64,000 bases of DNA from Atopsyche davidsoni (Eukaryota > Arthropoda > Insecta > Trichoptera > Hydrobiosidae): positions 5,705,501 to 5,769,500 of the forward strand of contig JAILWY010000014.1 of assembly GCA_022113835.1 (NCBI GenBank), read 5' to 3'. Below are positions 11,231 through 23,200 of this stretch, in pieces; positions within the stretch are counted from its first letter, which is position 1, and the number at the start of each line of letters is the position of its first letter. Under the pieces are notes generated by a model. That model ran no database searches and was not told the origin of the DNA. It worked only from the letters and a program-made list of their open reading frames with translations. The translations under genes were made by a program, and so were the position numbers.

Positions 11231-11560
11231 TAAAAAGGTATTTATTCGAGCTGGCGGTATGAGCGGATCGCTCGCTCGCCCAATTGCTCGTAATTCGTCA
11301 CCTATGGGGTCCTTTTGAAACTATTTTGAAGCCAATTGGCGCTACGGCGTCCGTGACGTCACATCCTCGCCTGTCTCCCTCCCTCGCCTGTCTCCCTCCC
11401 TCGCGCGTGATTCACTTCCTCCCGCGTTTCCCACTTCTGTGGCGGCCATTTTAACTTGTGATTTCCCGACACTCGAAAGCCACGAATTAATTTTAATATG
11501 TGGGAATACTGAACACTTGATATCTGAAATTAAGGCGCGAGTCCCTGCGAGCACGTAATC
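11231..11560. promoter_or_regulatory. Candidate housekeeping-type promoter island
   Basis: GC-rich block with a cluster of classic promoter motifs: a perfect palindromic CRE TGACGTCA (11354-11361), an ETS-like ACTTCCT (11414-11420) and a YY1/Pho-like GGCGGCCATTTT (11441-11452). A 17-bp unit, CTCGCCTGTCTCCCTCC, is repeated exactly twice (11366-11399). No TATA box. Direction and the gene served are unknown, and no coding exon is recognised nearby. Confidence 0.35.
11366..11399 (+). repeat. Tandem 17-bp duplication
   Basis: Two identical adjacent copies of CTCGCCTGTCTCCCTCC inside the promoter-like island. Confidence 0.95.
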
Positions 11561-13523
11561 CGCACAGACAGCGCATATTTTAAGTGTTTCAAATATTCAA
11601 AACATTTTTTTCGGTATGTCTTTAAATCAATGATTAAATAACCAATTCTAGGTTTAATAACAATGTTTTTAAAAAAATAAAACATCGGTATTTTTTTTAA
11701 CAAAAAAAGTTTTTAAACTGATGCTTTCAACAATTAGATTCTCAAATACAAATATTATGATTAGGAATTAATGAAAAAAATATCATATTTTCAGGTCAGT
11801 ATGTCATATTTTACCTTATTTAACCATAAATATAAAATTAACTAAGACCCAAGTTCAACCCCCTTAACTGTTCAAAGTCTGACATTCACAACTTCTAGCG
11901 CCGGTAATACCCGCTACGCGTTTATGCCAGTATTGTCTCTTTTGATTTGGTTATTTAAATGATTTCCGGAGACAGTTAGGTGTACATGACATATTGTTGT
12001 ATTAATAACTTTCTAACAATACGTCCATTACAAAGCCCCTTTAAGTACTAAGACATGACTTATCTAGAGGCGTAAGGCTTCAAGGTAGTTGCTAAGCAAC
12101 ACTATCCATATTCAATGTGAAATATTTATTTACTTGTAATAACTTATATAGTTGATACTATTTACTAGTTGTATGCTGTAGAAGTTAAAAAATAAGTTAC
12201 TAAATTGATGATATGCACGTTGTTGGTGTAAAGTTCAATAAAAAAAAAGATATACTCTACAAATCGTCTAACGTGAAAAACTAAGTTTAATTGTGTTTTA
12301 TAACAAATTAAATGAAATTATTTGCTCAAACTACTAAATAATAAATAAATAAGTACAGTAAAGAACCTAGATAAAATCATTACTTACGTATAATTTTTTT
12401 TATTACTGTGATTCATATAATTTATACTGTTCTATGAACCGTTTATGTACAAACACAAAAAAGCACTTGAAAAAAAATACATTGACATTAAACTCACCGC
12501 CATTACAAGCTCTGCTGGATCCGTCCTTAGTCGTCGTCCCCGTGGTTTGTTACAATTATGTTTCAGAAGTTCTTTTATGATTCAATAAGAGACCATTTAT
12601 TTCAAAACTTCATACGACCTGTCTCGGCGCTCCGCCCCACGACCGTTGCCCCGTGCCCAATATCTCCATTGTTCCAGTGCTCTCTCATCACGGTCCTGGT
12701 TTCCATTCGACAATCATTTTGTTCATTTCACTCAAATATCTTATCGGTTTGAAACATAACACAGTTTTTTTTTACTGTCACTTGCTTATATTCCGAGTTT
12801 TTTCAAATAATATTTTAGAGCGAGCAAAGCCGTAGAAAAGCATTAGGAAAAGGGCCTGAGGGGCTCGGAATGTGAAGTAAACTCTCATGACGAAAGATAC
12901 AAAATAAAAAAAATACATATATCCAGGGCTTCGTATAAAGTTTGTAGTTATGTTCAAACATTATTTTATAATATATTTTTTGATTAAACTTTTTTTTTAA
13001 TTTAAATTTTTAATGCCCATATTTGATATTTTACGACTAATCTGTGAGTAAAAGTAAAACGCATAAAAGTACACACTTGGTGAAGGATAAAACTATAACA
13101 AATTATTGAAAATCTGCTGTGCACAGTAACTCCAGTAAACGACAAAATTACAATTACAAAATCCTAGTTTTAAATAGATTGTCCATATACGAAGAATAAA
13201 ACATCCCCAGCATAATGTTAGACCGGAAATTTAAGCCAATCACTCACTGATAAGTTTTTATTGTAAATTGTTAACAGATTCCACTGTTGTTGAATAGTAT
13301 TGATTTTGTTTGTTAATGGTAAGTATAGGGGCTCCGGATGGCCTCATAATACTAGCGCAGCCCCGAGCGTTCCCAACAACTTGCACAGAAACTAATACAG
13401 TAGTCTGATTTAATTGAATGAATATGAATATGGGTCTATTAAATGATACATTACATCGCGATGTAGAATAAAAAGTTGTTTTGTTCATAAGGGTACGGGA
13501 TTCACGAACATTTATACTTTTGA
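11561..13523. other. AT-rich non-coding DNA
   Basis: No gene. Small GC-richer patches at about 12500-12660 and 13325-13385 fall in open frames with no recognisable domain. Confidence 0.55.
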
Positions 13524-13563
13524 GACTTTAGCATTAACTGTGTTTAGATTTGATGCTAAAGTC
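13524..13563. repeat. Inverted repeat / hairpin 1
   Basis: GACTTTAGCATTA (13524-13536) faces TGATGCTAAAGTC (13551-13563), 12 of 13 pairs, with a 14-nt loop. Confidence 0.85.
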
Positions 13564-13604
13564 TTTAACGGACATAACAAGAGTAATTAATATTTTTTTG
13601 TTTC

Positions 13605-13645
13605 AAATCATTCACTGTGTGTTTCAAGTACACAGTGAATGATTT
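13605..13645. repeat. Inverted repeat / hairpin 2
   Basis: AAATCATTCACTGTGT (13605-13620) is perfectly complementary to 13630-13645, with a 9-nt loop. It lies 41 bp after hairpin 1. It is shorter than a typical miRNA precursor stem, so a MITE end or palindromic insertion is as likely. Confidence 0.9.
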
Positions 13646-14861
13646 AAACATATTTTCTGATGCTTATAATTTTTTTTTTATATGAAAATTCGATTATGAA
13701 GCCTCTGCAATAAATTAGTACATCTCGCATTCTAGCTATGATTCCTAGATATCTCTCAGGGGGGTGGAGGCCCTGCACGCGGGGGTTGCTACTTGCGTCA
13801 CTCTGCATTATCTCCGGGGGCGCCGGCGGGGTGTGAAGTGCGGGGGTGAGGAACGACGACCTTACTTAATAAAGAGCTTATTTATAGCCCGGGGCGGTGC
13901 TGTAATATGATTTGAGGCTGTCTGGCTAACAGCTTGGTGATCCGATTATACATCAGCTGATCTCTAAATATAGATGTAATTATCTGAAACTACCTAAACT
14001 GCTGGCCAGATTCAAAATTAATTTTGGTTATTACTTTTTACTCTTTCCATCATCCGCCCTATTCAAAATAGAGGGTTATTTTACACATTTGCAATCGTTA
14101 ACTTCAAAATCGAACCTTACTTTGACATACTGAATATTCACGATTCTTGAAGCGTTAACGCTTTCATAAGCATAAGGAAGAGACACATTTTAAATCCGAT
14201 TGGAAATAGTCACCTATCGTTTCAGAATCTCAAAAACTATGTTCATGAATCACGTTATCTTTTAAACAAAATACCAAAAAAAAAGTTACAATTATTTTAC
14301 TTGGCATCAGAAGACATCAGTATACTGTTATAAATACATATTTCATCACTAGTATTATTTTAAGGCAGCCTGTTTCATTAATTTAAATTGCTTCTCACGA
14401 ACAGAACCACAACTTCTTTGTTTTTTCAAAGTTGCATATATTTTCAAACCACTCTTATGTTAGTTGTAGTATTAAAAAATTATATCACACATATTTGGAT
14501 TACCTCGAGTGTACCTCGTGTCTCTAGCTTAAATATGATTCACACCCCGTGAAAGTACGAGCTTAGTGATATCCCCAAAAACTTAACACGAGATTGAATA
14601 AAGCATCAGGGTTACATTTTGAGTATAAAATTGATGCAAGTAAAAATTCTTCCCGAGCGTTGACACGCTTATTTCATATAAATTTGTACCCGTCAGTAGT
14701 CAGCGCCGACAGTGATAAAACGTTTCTGGAACCCACTTATCAGCAACTCCCGCCGGTGCATCCCGACAGCTGTTCGTCAGCCCGCGGGAAGGGGGCACAC
14801 GGGAAGAGGGAGGGACTCACAGACTTGTTAGTTACATATTTGTTCTATTAGCTGTTTATAA
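13646..14861. other. Non-coding DNA with a GC-rich patch
   Basis: A G-rich patch lies at about 13755-13895. The 85-codon frame at 14594-14851 shows no domain. No gene recognised. Confidence 0.5.
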
Positions 14862-15017
14862 AGGCCCCTACACACGTCGCATCGCAACTGCGACCGACTT
14901 GCAATTAACCAATAGCGTCCTACGCTGCGTTGTTTACTTAGGCAAAACTATGAAAAAATACCCAAAATAAAGGGATGCTATTGGCCGATCACAAAGTCGC
15001 GACACGTGTACAGGGCT
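14862..15017. mobile_element. PIF/Harbinger-like MITE, complete copy
   Basis: A 156-bp element with imperfect terminal inverted repeats: AGGCCCCTACACACGTCGC at the left, AGCCCTGTACACGTGTCGC as the complement of the right. It is flanked by TAA on both sides (14859-14861, 15018-15020), matching the 3-bp TWA target site of PIF/Harbinger elements. The interior carries CAATAGCGTCCTACGC and its inverted partner GCTATTGGCCGATCACAAA. Relatives occur at 31601, 34551, 35300 and, degraded, at about 15085 and 46020. Confidence 0.75.
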
Positions 15018-15059
15018 TAAGAAAAAAATAAACCTTGCGATATTTTTCAATGCTTGGTT

Positions 15060-15190
15060 GGTATGTCGGCTGCACACGCTGGGACAGACAAACTAGCCAA
15101 CAGAGACCACTTTTGAATCGTTTACTTAGGCAAACCCAAAAAAAGACATCCAAAATAAAGAAACGCTATTAGCTAATAACCAGTTATCAG
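15060..15190. repeat. Degraded relative of the PIF/Harbinger-like MITE
   Basis: Contains the family's interior words: TCGTTTACTTAGGCAAA, then CCAAAATAAAG, then ACGCTATTAGCTAATAACCA. Ends are not recognisable. Confidence 0.6.
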
Positions 15191-15199
15191 GCGAGTATT

Positions 15200-15228
15200 C
15201 TGAAGATGACTAGCACCAGAGTCGAAAC
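15200..15228 (+). ncRNA. Hammerhead-ribozyme-like core motif
   Basis: CTGAAGA (15200-15206) is followed by GACT, a short loop, AGTC, and then GAAAC (15224-15228). This matches the hammerhead order CUGANGA, stem II, GAAA, with a 4-bp perfect stem II. Stems I and III and the cleavage site have not been verified. This CTGAAGA...CGAAAC arrangement is common in arthropod dispersed repeats, so it may be a transposon fossil. Confidence 0.35.
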
Positions 15229-15240
15229 GTTGTGATCAAT

Positions 15241-16081
15241 AGAGAAAATAAGAACGCGAGTTTGGCTATAACAAAATAATCTTTATCAATCGACAATGTC
15301 ATAGTTTTATGTTTTTTGCTCTATTTTCATTGTCATTGCTCATGGTACATAGTAAATCTTTTTTATTATTGATTTAGTTTCACATAGATGTTCGAGTCGT
15401 TTTTATTACCCGAAGATGGCACCATCATGTCTGAAAGTACAATTACTTTTACGGTGAATATTAAAGGGATTGCAACATTTGTATTATGATCGTTGAGTAG
15501 TGTTGTTTGTTACTACGCAGCGCAATATTTGCAGTAATTGGATAAAATCGTGAATATTTTTATAGCTTGTGATCCAATTCAACCCATTTCGCTCAGCTAT
15601 TAAATTTTATACTGGAACAGAATTTATTCCGAGACCTCGTTAGCGGATTGTAATTTAAAAATTCATTATCTTTGTAGCATCTATTACCTGTTCACATGTT
15701 CTGAACCATTAACAATGTATATTGCAAATTATGGTCCAATAACCCCGAATTTACTGTCGAGGCCTGCTAATACATCTTCATGCAGTTCTTGATTCTCATT
15801 ATTGTTACAAATTACTCGAGTACCAAATGAGCCGATAAGATATTTTAATATATATCGTGTTGAGTGCCTATATATTCATTTTATTACTATACAACCTATG
15901 CACGTTCATACGATTTAACCGTGTATAACAATTTATACATTGTTATCTTACACAATTTAAAAAATATGTATATTATTATAAAATAAACGCAATAAACACA
16001 TGAAAACAAATTATCGAAAAAAAAAATCATCCAGGTTTCTTTATTTTCTTATGTTATTATTATTTTTTTTTTAAATAAATC
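15241..16081. other. AT-rich non-coding DNA
   Basis: No gene. A degenerate CCGAAGATGG...CTGAAAG string at about 15410-15437 echoes the hammerhead-like motif upstream. Confidence 0.5.
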
Positions 16082-16287
16082 AGTATGTGGTTATCCCCTG
16101 AACCTGCGCGCAGGTTATGGGGCTTACAAGGTGTGGCTTAGGTGGTAGCGTACATAGATTTTTCTATTTTCGGTATAGGGAAAAATATGTATAATAATAT
16201 ACGCCATCACCTAAGCCACATCTTGCAAGCCCCACAACCTGCGCCAGGACCGGGTATACCCATATACCGTATTATAAACATAACCCT
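16082..16287. mobile_element. TIR element family C, short palindromic copy
   Basis: The two halves are imperfect inverted copies. The left half reads GTATGTGGTTATCCCCTGA, CCTGCGCGCAGG, then GGGGCTTACAAGGTGTGGC. The right half repeats these complemented, ending near ATATACCGTATTATAAACAT. The outermost TIR segment seen in the 57581-58217 copy is only partly present. Superfamily unknown. Confidence 0.75.
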
Positions 16288-18897
16288 AAAAAAAAATTAA
16301 GAATTTAAATTTTTTTTTTACTGTTTTTAAATTAGAATCAATAGAATTTGTATTCACCTAGATATTATAATGAGCACAATCTCCGGTGGGACTCGAGCCC
16401 GCATTCTCTCGCGTCCCGCGCACTCGCGGCGATTACGTCCTGCCAGAAAGCAGTCGACAAACAGCTCAGTGAAACCGCCTACTGAGAACAAAAATCAATA
16501 CCACTTGGTTTGAGAGACTAAAATGGTATGGTATGAGTTGGATTATTGCGTCTCAGTAATACTCACTTATTTCGCAAAAGTGTTAGGAACAATTTGCGAT
16601 CGATTTGGATAATTTATTAGTTATGATGAATATAAATTATTTTACTTATCTGCTGTTATTTTGTTTTGAGAACTTTATCGGTGATAAATGAAGTATTTAC
16701 ACTGAAATATAAATACACGTCTAGATATGATTAATACGAAGTTAAATATACATAAGAGTATAAAACGAACGTCAAGTTTTCGATAGTCAAGTTGTCGAAA
16801 TGTATGTACCTTTTTTTAAATGAATTATGAATGCCTAAGTATCATGTTTAAATTTTTATCAATGCACAATATAAAAAAATAACATTACATTTCATTTTTA
16901 TTTTGGTAGATTAAATATAATACACTGCTATTTCTGTGTAATTGCGTTCGTTGTAACATAAAATAAAACAGTAATCTCTGATGAAGATCAGAACTGGCGT
17001 TATCTTTTTATACAAACTTATAAACATTTTATTTTTGGTTTGTTTAAAAATTAAATTAAATTTTGCGAACTTAATTCCGCTGTCGTAATGAAATGTCACC
17101 TGCGCTATTCGGTAAGCGAAACTTTTAGTATCGTTACAAAATAAAACATTTACGAAACATGACTTTCGCGTTAAAAAAAAAACACTCGTAAACGCTTTGC
17201 GATAAACTCCGAAGCTCGCTTTTGGGAAGCTCCGCGCTTTCAGTCTGGGGTGGAATGACCATTCCTACTGTAATCTGAAAAGATCTTTGTAAATCTTGAA
17301 GTTGAAGCGAAGATCATGAGGAGCAGCCTGCCGGGCTGAAGCCGCGCGGGCGTTGACTCCTCGACTCCCATCCCGGGGGCGCCAGTTCGAGATTGTTCGT
17401 CCGTCTGGATTGTATGTTTTCGCGTTGCTAATTTATTGCCCCCTTTGTGTAAAAAAAAAATAAACACGCTTATATAAATCTTGCTTTATAAGATCTGGTA
17501 TTGCAAACATTTTTTTTTAGAATATTACAATGTGAAATATTGGCCCGAATAATTTTGTATGTTTTCATTCTGTTCCACGCTACTGAAAACTTTGGAGACG
17601 CTTGATTTTTTATGCACTGCGCACAAACTCGATTTATTAAACTTACAATTATATAATAGCTTATTTCAAAATCAAATGAAGGTTTTATTCATTTTGTTAA
17701 TTTCCATAGTATTTTGAAAAAAATATAAATTGCTGTGACAGGGGTGCAAGGCATACTGATTGTGCTATAATTGTTTTTCAGTATATGTTATCAAAAATTT
17801 CAAGGAGTTCTAGTTCACGTATAGATCATAAATCAATCCAGGCGTATTCAGAAATAGGCTCAGATCTTTGTAGTATCTTTATATGTTGTGAAGTAGGTTC
17901 TTGTCAATCAATTGATCACGTTTTTTAATTATAAACCTCGAGCATCCTTCTTATCAATCCAACAATAGTAGTCATCTACATTTACATTACAAGCAAAATG
18001 CGAGACCTGTAAAAAATAATATTTTAAATATTTAAGTTAAAGTATGTGTATCCCACAATATGTATAATTTATTACATGGCAAATACACAAATGTAGATTT
18101 TTTAAATTATTTTTTGTGTCTAAATTTGTTTTAATATAAATACGAGAGCTTGATACAAAGCGCGTTTAAATTAATACTAAAATCTGATTACTTAACTATT
18201 TATTTACTATATCGGTTCAGATTAACCTTTTTCTTCGTATGGATCATTTTAATCACTGTGTGTTTTTTAGTCGAGTGTTATTTTTGCCGCTGTGTTGTTT
18301 ATTTTTTTGGTATCGGTTCTTGGCCGTTGAACCGTTATTATCTCGGCAGTCACATTTCCGATCAGGCAGCGATCTCCTCGCGTTGCAGGGGATCTCCCGT
18401 TTAGACGTTAACGTGACGTGAATTCGCCGATCCGCTCCCCATTTAGTATGCGGCCGGGCCTGACGGGCAAGACTCCGGACAGGCGACCACGGACCAGGCT
18501 CGGTCTAAAAATATATTTGCGCAACATTTAAATAATTGTCCTGCGACGCGTCGGTGGCAACTGCGTCGTTGTTTATTTGCCACAATGGAAGACCGCCGTA
18601 TTCAGAGAAATTGCAAACAAGCCGTATCGGGGAAATCTTTTCATTGTGCACTTGTGTGCGCGGTCTGTGTTTACGCCTTGAATGCTCTGGCCCGGTGTAG
18701 ACGCCGGCGATAGCTTGAAAACAGATCCTTGTAACAACAACATGCTGTAACAAACGTAGAAAATAAATAGTCATTGCAAATGTGTGTTTTCGATTACAAT
18801 AGCAAGTACGAATGATATGCTACTGCTGCTTTTTATTTTGTGTTAACAAGAAACTTATTTATTATAACTAACATCTCGTGATTTTGTTTGTCTTGTA
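16288..18897. other. AT-rich non-coding DNA with GC-richer patches
   Basis: No gene. Patches at about 16380-16450, 17300-17400 and 18340-18500 are GC-rich. The first contains, on the - strand, GGCTCGAGTCCC, a B-box-like string without a convincing tRNA fold. The open frames at 18150-18421 run through the last patch and show no domain. Confidence 0.5.
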
Positions 18898-19313
18898 CAG
18901 TAATGCCCCGCTTTACACGAGGGATACGTTCCGGAAAAAATCGCGTTAAATGAATATCGCGTATATCGGGGTTTACGATTAAACATACATACATAGTCAA
19001 AACATAATACAAAAATATACGAATCATTTTAAATCAATCACTTTAATTCTAAGAACACATTATGCAGTATGTTATTTTTACTGAAAAATACGTCTATTGT
19101 CTTTTGGGTAGCGTTTCTTTTACGTTCTTGTAAAATACGTTCATATCACCCAACGCTGTTTTTAATTGTTAAGAGAAGTCAATGACTACATTATGTTCAT
19201 ACACATTCTTAAATAAGAAATTCGCGTAATGCGAGGCATTTTAAAGCGAAATTTGAAATTCGCGTAATAGTGAAACCGCGCATAACGGGGTCGCGTAAAG
19301 CGGGGTATTACTG
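18898..19313. mobile_element. pogo/Tigger-like MITE with TA target duplication
   Basis: A 416-bp element. The left end is CAGTAATGCCCCGCTTTAC. The complement of the right end is CAGTAATACCCCGCTTTAC, one mismatch in 19. TA flanks both sides (18896-18897, 19314-19315), as expected for Tc1/mariner/pogo insertion. The CAGT start and CCCCGCTTTACGCG body resemble pogo-clade ends. No transposase is encoded, so it depends on an autonomous relative elsewhere. Confidence 0.8.
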
Positions 19314-20026
19314 TACTCTTTATCAAAGAAATATTAATAGAATTGTAAATGAGTTACTATACTACTTTTGTAAATAAATAGCTTTTACCTTGGACATTCA
19401 AAATTAATATGCAGCTCTGTGCATCACTTTATTTCTGTTTTTTTTAATTTCACAATAAAATAAAGATTTTAATAAATCATCAACGCCGTTGGTTTTCTCA
19501 TATTAATCTTAAACATAAGTATTTAGTTGCTTTTTTAAATTTATTTTTTTACATTAAATTGTTTTATATTTAATATAAATGTTATATAAGCCTAAGTATA
19601 ATTTTAACTTATCAGTTCGTCAAAATTTAATAACAACATAGTTCGTAATCGAGTCGTGTAATTTAATTTTATAATTTTTATTTGAATATATTTTTTCAAC
19701 ATCACGATTCATAATAATTTCATGCTTATATTCATGTTTGATAAGGTTTCCGAGAATCTATTTATATAATTATAAATTGCGTCCCATGAATGTTTAGTAA
19801 GTAACACAGGTTAATGTTATTTTCTAAGAAATTATCGATTTGATTGAATCGATTTTGGCAAGTATCAGCATTCGTGTATAAACCATTCTCAGAACTGCCA
19901 AGTCAAGAGAGATTACACTATTGATTACTTTACTGCTGTCATTCAATAACACACGATTATAAAATTATCCCTAACATTAGATTAAAAAATGGTGATGTGG
20001 GTAAAAAAACAAATTGATTTGTTCAC
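19314..20026. other. AT-rich non-coding DNA
   Basis: Nothing recognised. Confidence 0.6.
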
Positions 20027-20233
20027 AAATTCAATATTTTTGACAGAGAGTACTTGGTGGAATTTTATTTTAATATTTTAAATAATAAGTAAAATACTTG
20101 AGTGATTTTTCCACAAATATATTTTTAGTGGTGACCTGTTTCGCCAACCTTTCACGTTGGCATTATCAAACAAAAACCGGTCTGTGTGATGTGGAAAAAT
20201 CACTCAAGTATTTTACTTATTATTTAAAATATT
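20027..20233. repeat. Fold-back repeat family B, copy A
   Basis: A perfect 43-bp inverted repeat (20072-20114 and 20191-20233) encloses a 76-bp core. On the - strand the core reads TTTGATAATGCCAACG, a loop, GTTGGC, then GAAAC: a 6-bp stem followed by GAAAC, again hammerhead-like, with the CUGANGA box degraded to TTGATAA. The left flank (from 20027) carries the family end TCAATATTTTTGACAGAG. Confidence 0.85.
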
Positions 20234-23200
20234 TGAATTGTTAACCTTTCTTGCATTTTTCATTAAAATTAATCGTACTCACTTCGGAACTATGCACTCA
20301 TAATACATAAATAAAAATTATTGTAACCGCATAGCCATCCCTCTATAATATTTGTTGTTTATAAATTGAGATTATCCAGGAACTTTTCCAAAATGCGCTT
20401 TTAGCAACAAAAAAAATCACAAACTTCATTTATAAGGTTATATAATAAATTTTGTCAATTTTATGAATATATTATTATTAATAATAGAATAAAAATACTT
20501 GAGCGTTCCGCTTGAGAATTTATCATTGATATTAATGAACAGGATGAAGATTTCATTGTACTCGCACAGTATAACTGAAATTATTATTATATATCCTTCA
20601 ATAAATATGTATGTAAGACGATAATCAAATAGCATTGAAATTATATGAGATAAATACGAATAATGCATGTGCTGTTATGTTTGCTTTGTTTGAGCACGGC
20701 GTACATGTGTAACTTTGTTGCATTTCGTTGTTTATTACAACCCTGAGAGATAATGTAAATATTCTTGTTTCTGCTAACCGAACAATGCATAGTGCAAGGC
20801 CACGTCAGAGCCTTCAATACCGGCAAGGATGTCTTTCTTACTCTGTTTGAATAAACATAGCTACAACTCTACACCTCAAAGAAAAATACACTTATCTCTG
20901 AACACTCCAGTACTTTTTTTAAAAATGAATTATTAATACGTCATGTGTTATGTGGTATACAACTAGTTGAAACCTGTACGATAGTTTGTATCAGTCCGTT
21001 ATTGATAGAATTTAAACAAGCGATTTTTATTTGTTAGATATAAAAAAAATATTTAACCAAATAAATCTTATGCATAAACCTGAGGCTTTATCTATTATGT
21101 TAACGAGTCTACCCTTGATTCCATCTCCAGGTGCATCGTCATTTGTCATTTCACGTTGGTTGTGACTGCCAACAATGGTTGTACAAGAAACGAAGCAGTG
21201 CATATCATAAAATATTTTTTTCTATATATATACTTTTTACTACCGAAAAATTATTTAATATTTTTTAAATGTTTTTTTTTATATCTAAATAATACCATTA
21301 ATCTGTTCATACTTAACTTATTATACCTATTACTCTATCTAACAAAAGCACATGAAATAGGGTGTTATAATATATTCCAGCCTCTTTTTTTTAAATCGTA
21401 CGACATAGTTATAGTATCTTATCTCTTCCATGAAATACTTTTCCAAAGAATATTTTTTAACAAAGATAATTTGAAATTCCTTGACTGGATTAGAGGCGCA
21501 TGCACGTTGGACCCCACAAATCCTCTCTGTGGACACCCGAGCGGCCCCGTCTATCGGATAGCGTCCCTCAGCAGAGGGATTGTCAACCTTTGACGAAACC
21601 GTAAAAGTTATAATTACTTTTCTGATTTTACCGCCTTCATCAAATTCTCTCACTTTGAATCTAGCCATACCGTTTTTGTTTTATGTTTACGTTGTGTAAC
21701 GTCTCAAAGTATTAGGTTGTAGGTTTCAAGCAGATTTCGTTGCAAAGATAATTGTGTATTTCACATTGTTTTAAAATAATTTATTTATTCAGATCATATC
21801 TGTCATAACGAAAATATGCATAAAATTTAAGTAAAATTTTGATGCACTACATTAACGAATGGGTCTTATAATTATAACGGTTGTGTAAAAAATGTACCCA
21901 CAATATTGCATAGAAGTACATTGTTGTGTTTCAAGCGAGATATAAATTTTAAACCATATTAGTCATTTATATATGTGTGTGTGTGTAAGGGTGTGTGTGT
22001 GTATGTCCAAAAAAATAAAAATTTTCCCATTTTTACATTCATGTATAAAATTAGGAATAGCTTATTCATAGCCAAAAACGACATGTAGTTTTTTTGCCTA
22101 TTTTGCGTCAAATATCTTTCATGCCATAGTGCCTATATTTTTGTATCATAGTATATTTTTTATTCTGCAGTCCTCGGGCTGTGTCTAGCCGCAAGGTCAT
22201 AGAGTTTTCTAGAAAAGTCTAGAGAATTTTTCATGCCAGCTCGAATCGCGGGTCTCGAGTGCCAGTTAGTGCTATTCTTTCTTTGTTTGAGATCAATAGC
22301 ACGGATGATTCACAGCCCCGCACCTTAAAAACTTTATTCGCATAAAAAGTAATGACCGATTATCTGCCATTATAATTAAGACAATACTTCATATTGTCTA
22401 TACTTATTGATAAACTGGCATCACTTGCGTGATAACAACCTTTTATGGAAAAATACACTTTCTTTACACATAGTAATATCATTTTCAACATCATCGGTCA
22501 TACTTATCTTTATTTCTTGTATTCTGTATTTGGTCCCTTTTCTTCGTATTTGTTGAGAACCTTTACTCTATTATTTATATTAAAATAACGCAACAATATC
22601 AGTTTTGGGCTATCGTTATTCTTATGCTCAATCACAAAGTCGTTTTTAATTTTATCGTTTTGTTTTATATTGTATGTACTTGAAACGGAGTACATAAATA
22701 CTATATTTCCACATTTATTATTTTATTGAGTAACCCTAAATATTCACATATTAATTAAAACACACTTTGAAAACGTTACGCACAGTTACTTGATATCGTT
22801 GGAATTAAGTATCAATAAATATAAAATTAATTCAAAGTTATACAAATTACCAACAAAAAAAAAGATTTCTGACCCCAAATATGTTGAATGCAATAACTTC
22901 ACAAAAAAAAATATTTAAACTAGAAAACGGTATTATTACTAAATTTGCAAACATATATGAAATCGTATCAATATTTGTGAAATCTGCTTGTAAGCAATCA
23001 GCCGTCACATTCCACTGAATAAAATTGATATTTGTAAACAGTGTAAACAAATTGTTGTTGAAGGAAATGCAAGTTATAAAATATTTCTACTTCTACTTGG
23101 ACGTATCAAATATTAACAATAAATATTTAAATGAATATCTTATATTTTTAGGCACATAAAAAATTCAAAGTAAGTATACGAAAGTTTTTATGCATAAATA

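Noticed and set aside
16380..16450. - strand tRNA-like or SINE head with GGCTCGAGTCCC
   Set aside because: The acceptor stem does not pair and no A box lies at a suitable distance.
21156..21593. 145-codon + strand open frame
   Set aside because: Composition is dominated by Leu, Phe, Ile and Tyr from T-rich runs. It has no domain, no signal for secretion beyond hydrophobicity, and no splice or promoter context.
22207..22232. Heat shock element at TTCTAGAA
   Set aside because: Only two units are in register. The following GAA and TTC groups are out of the 5-bp phase.
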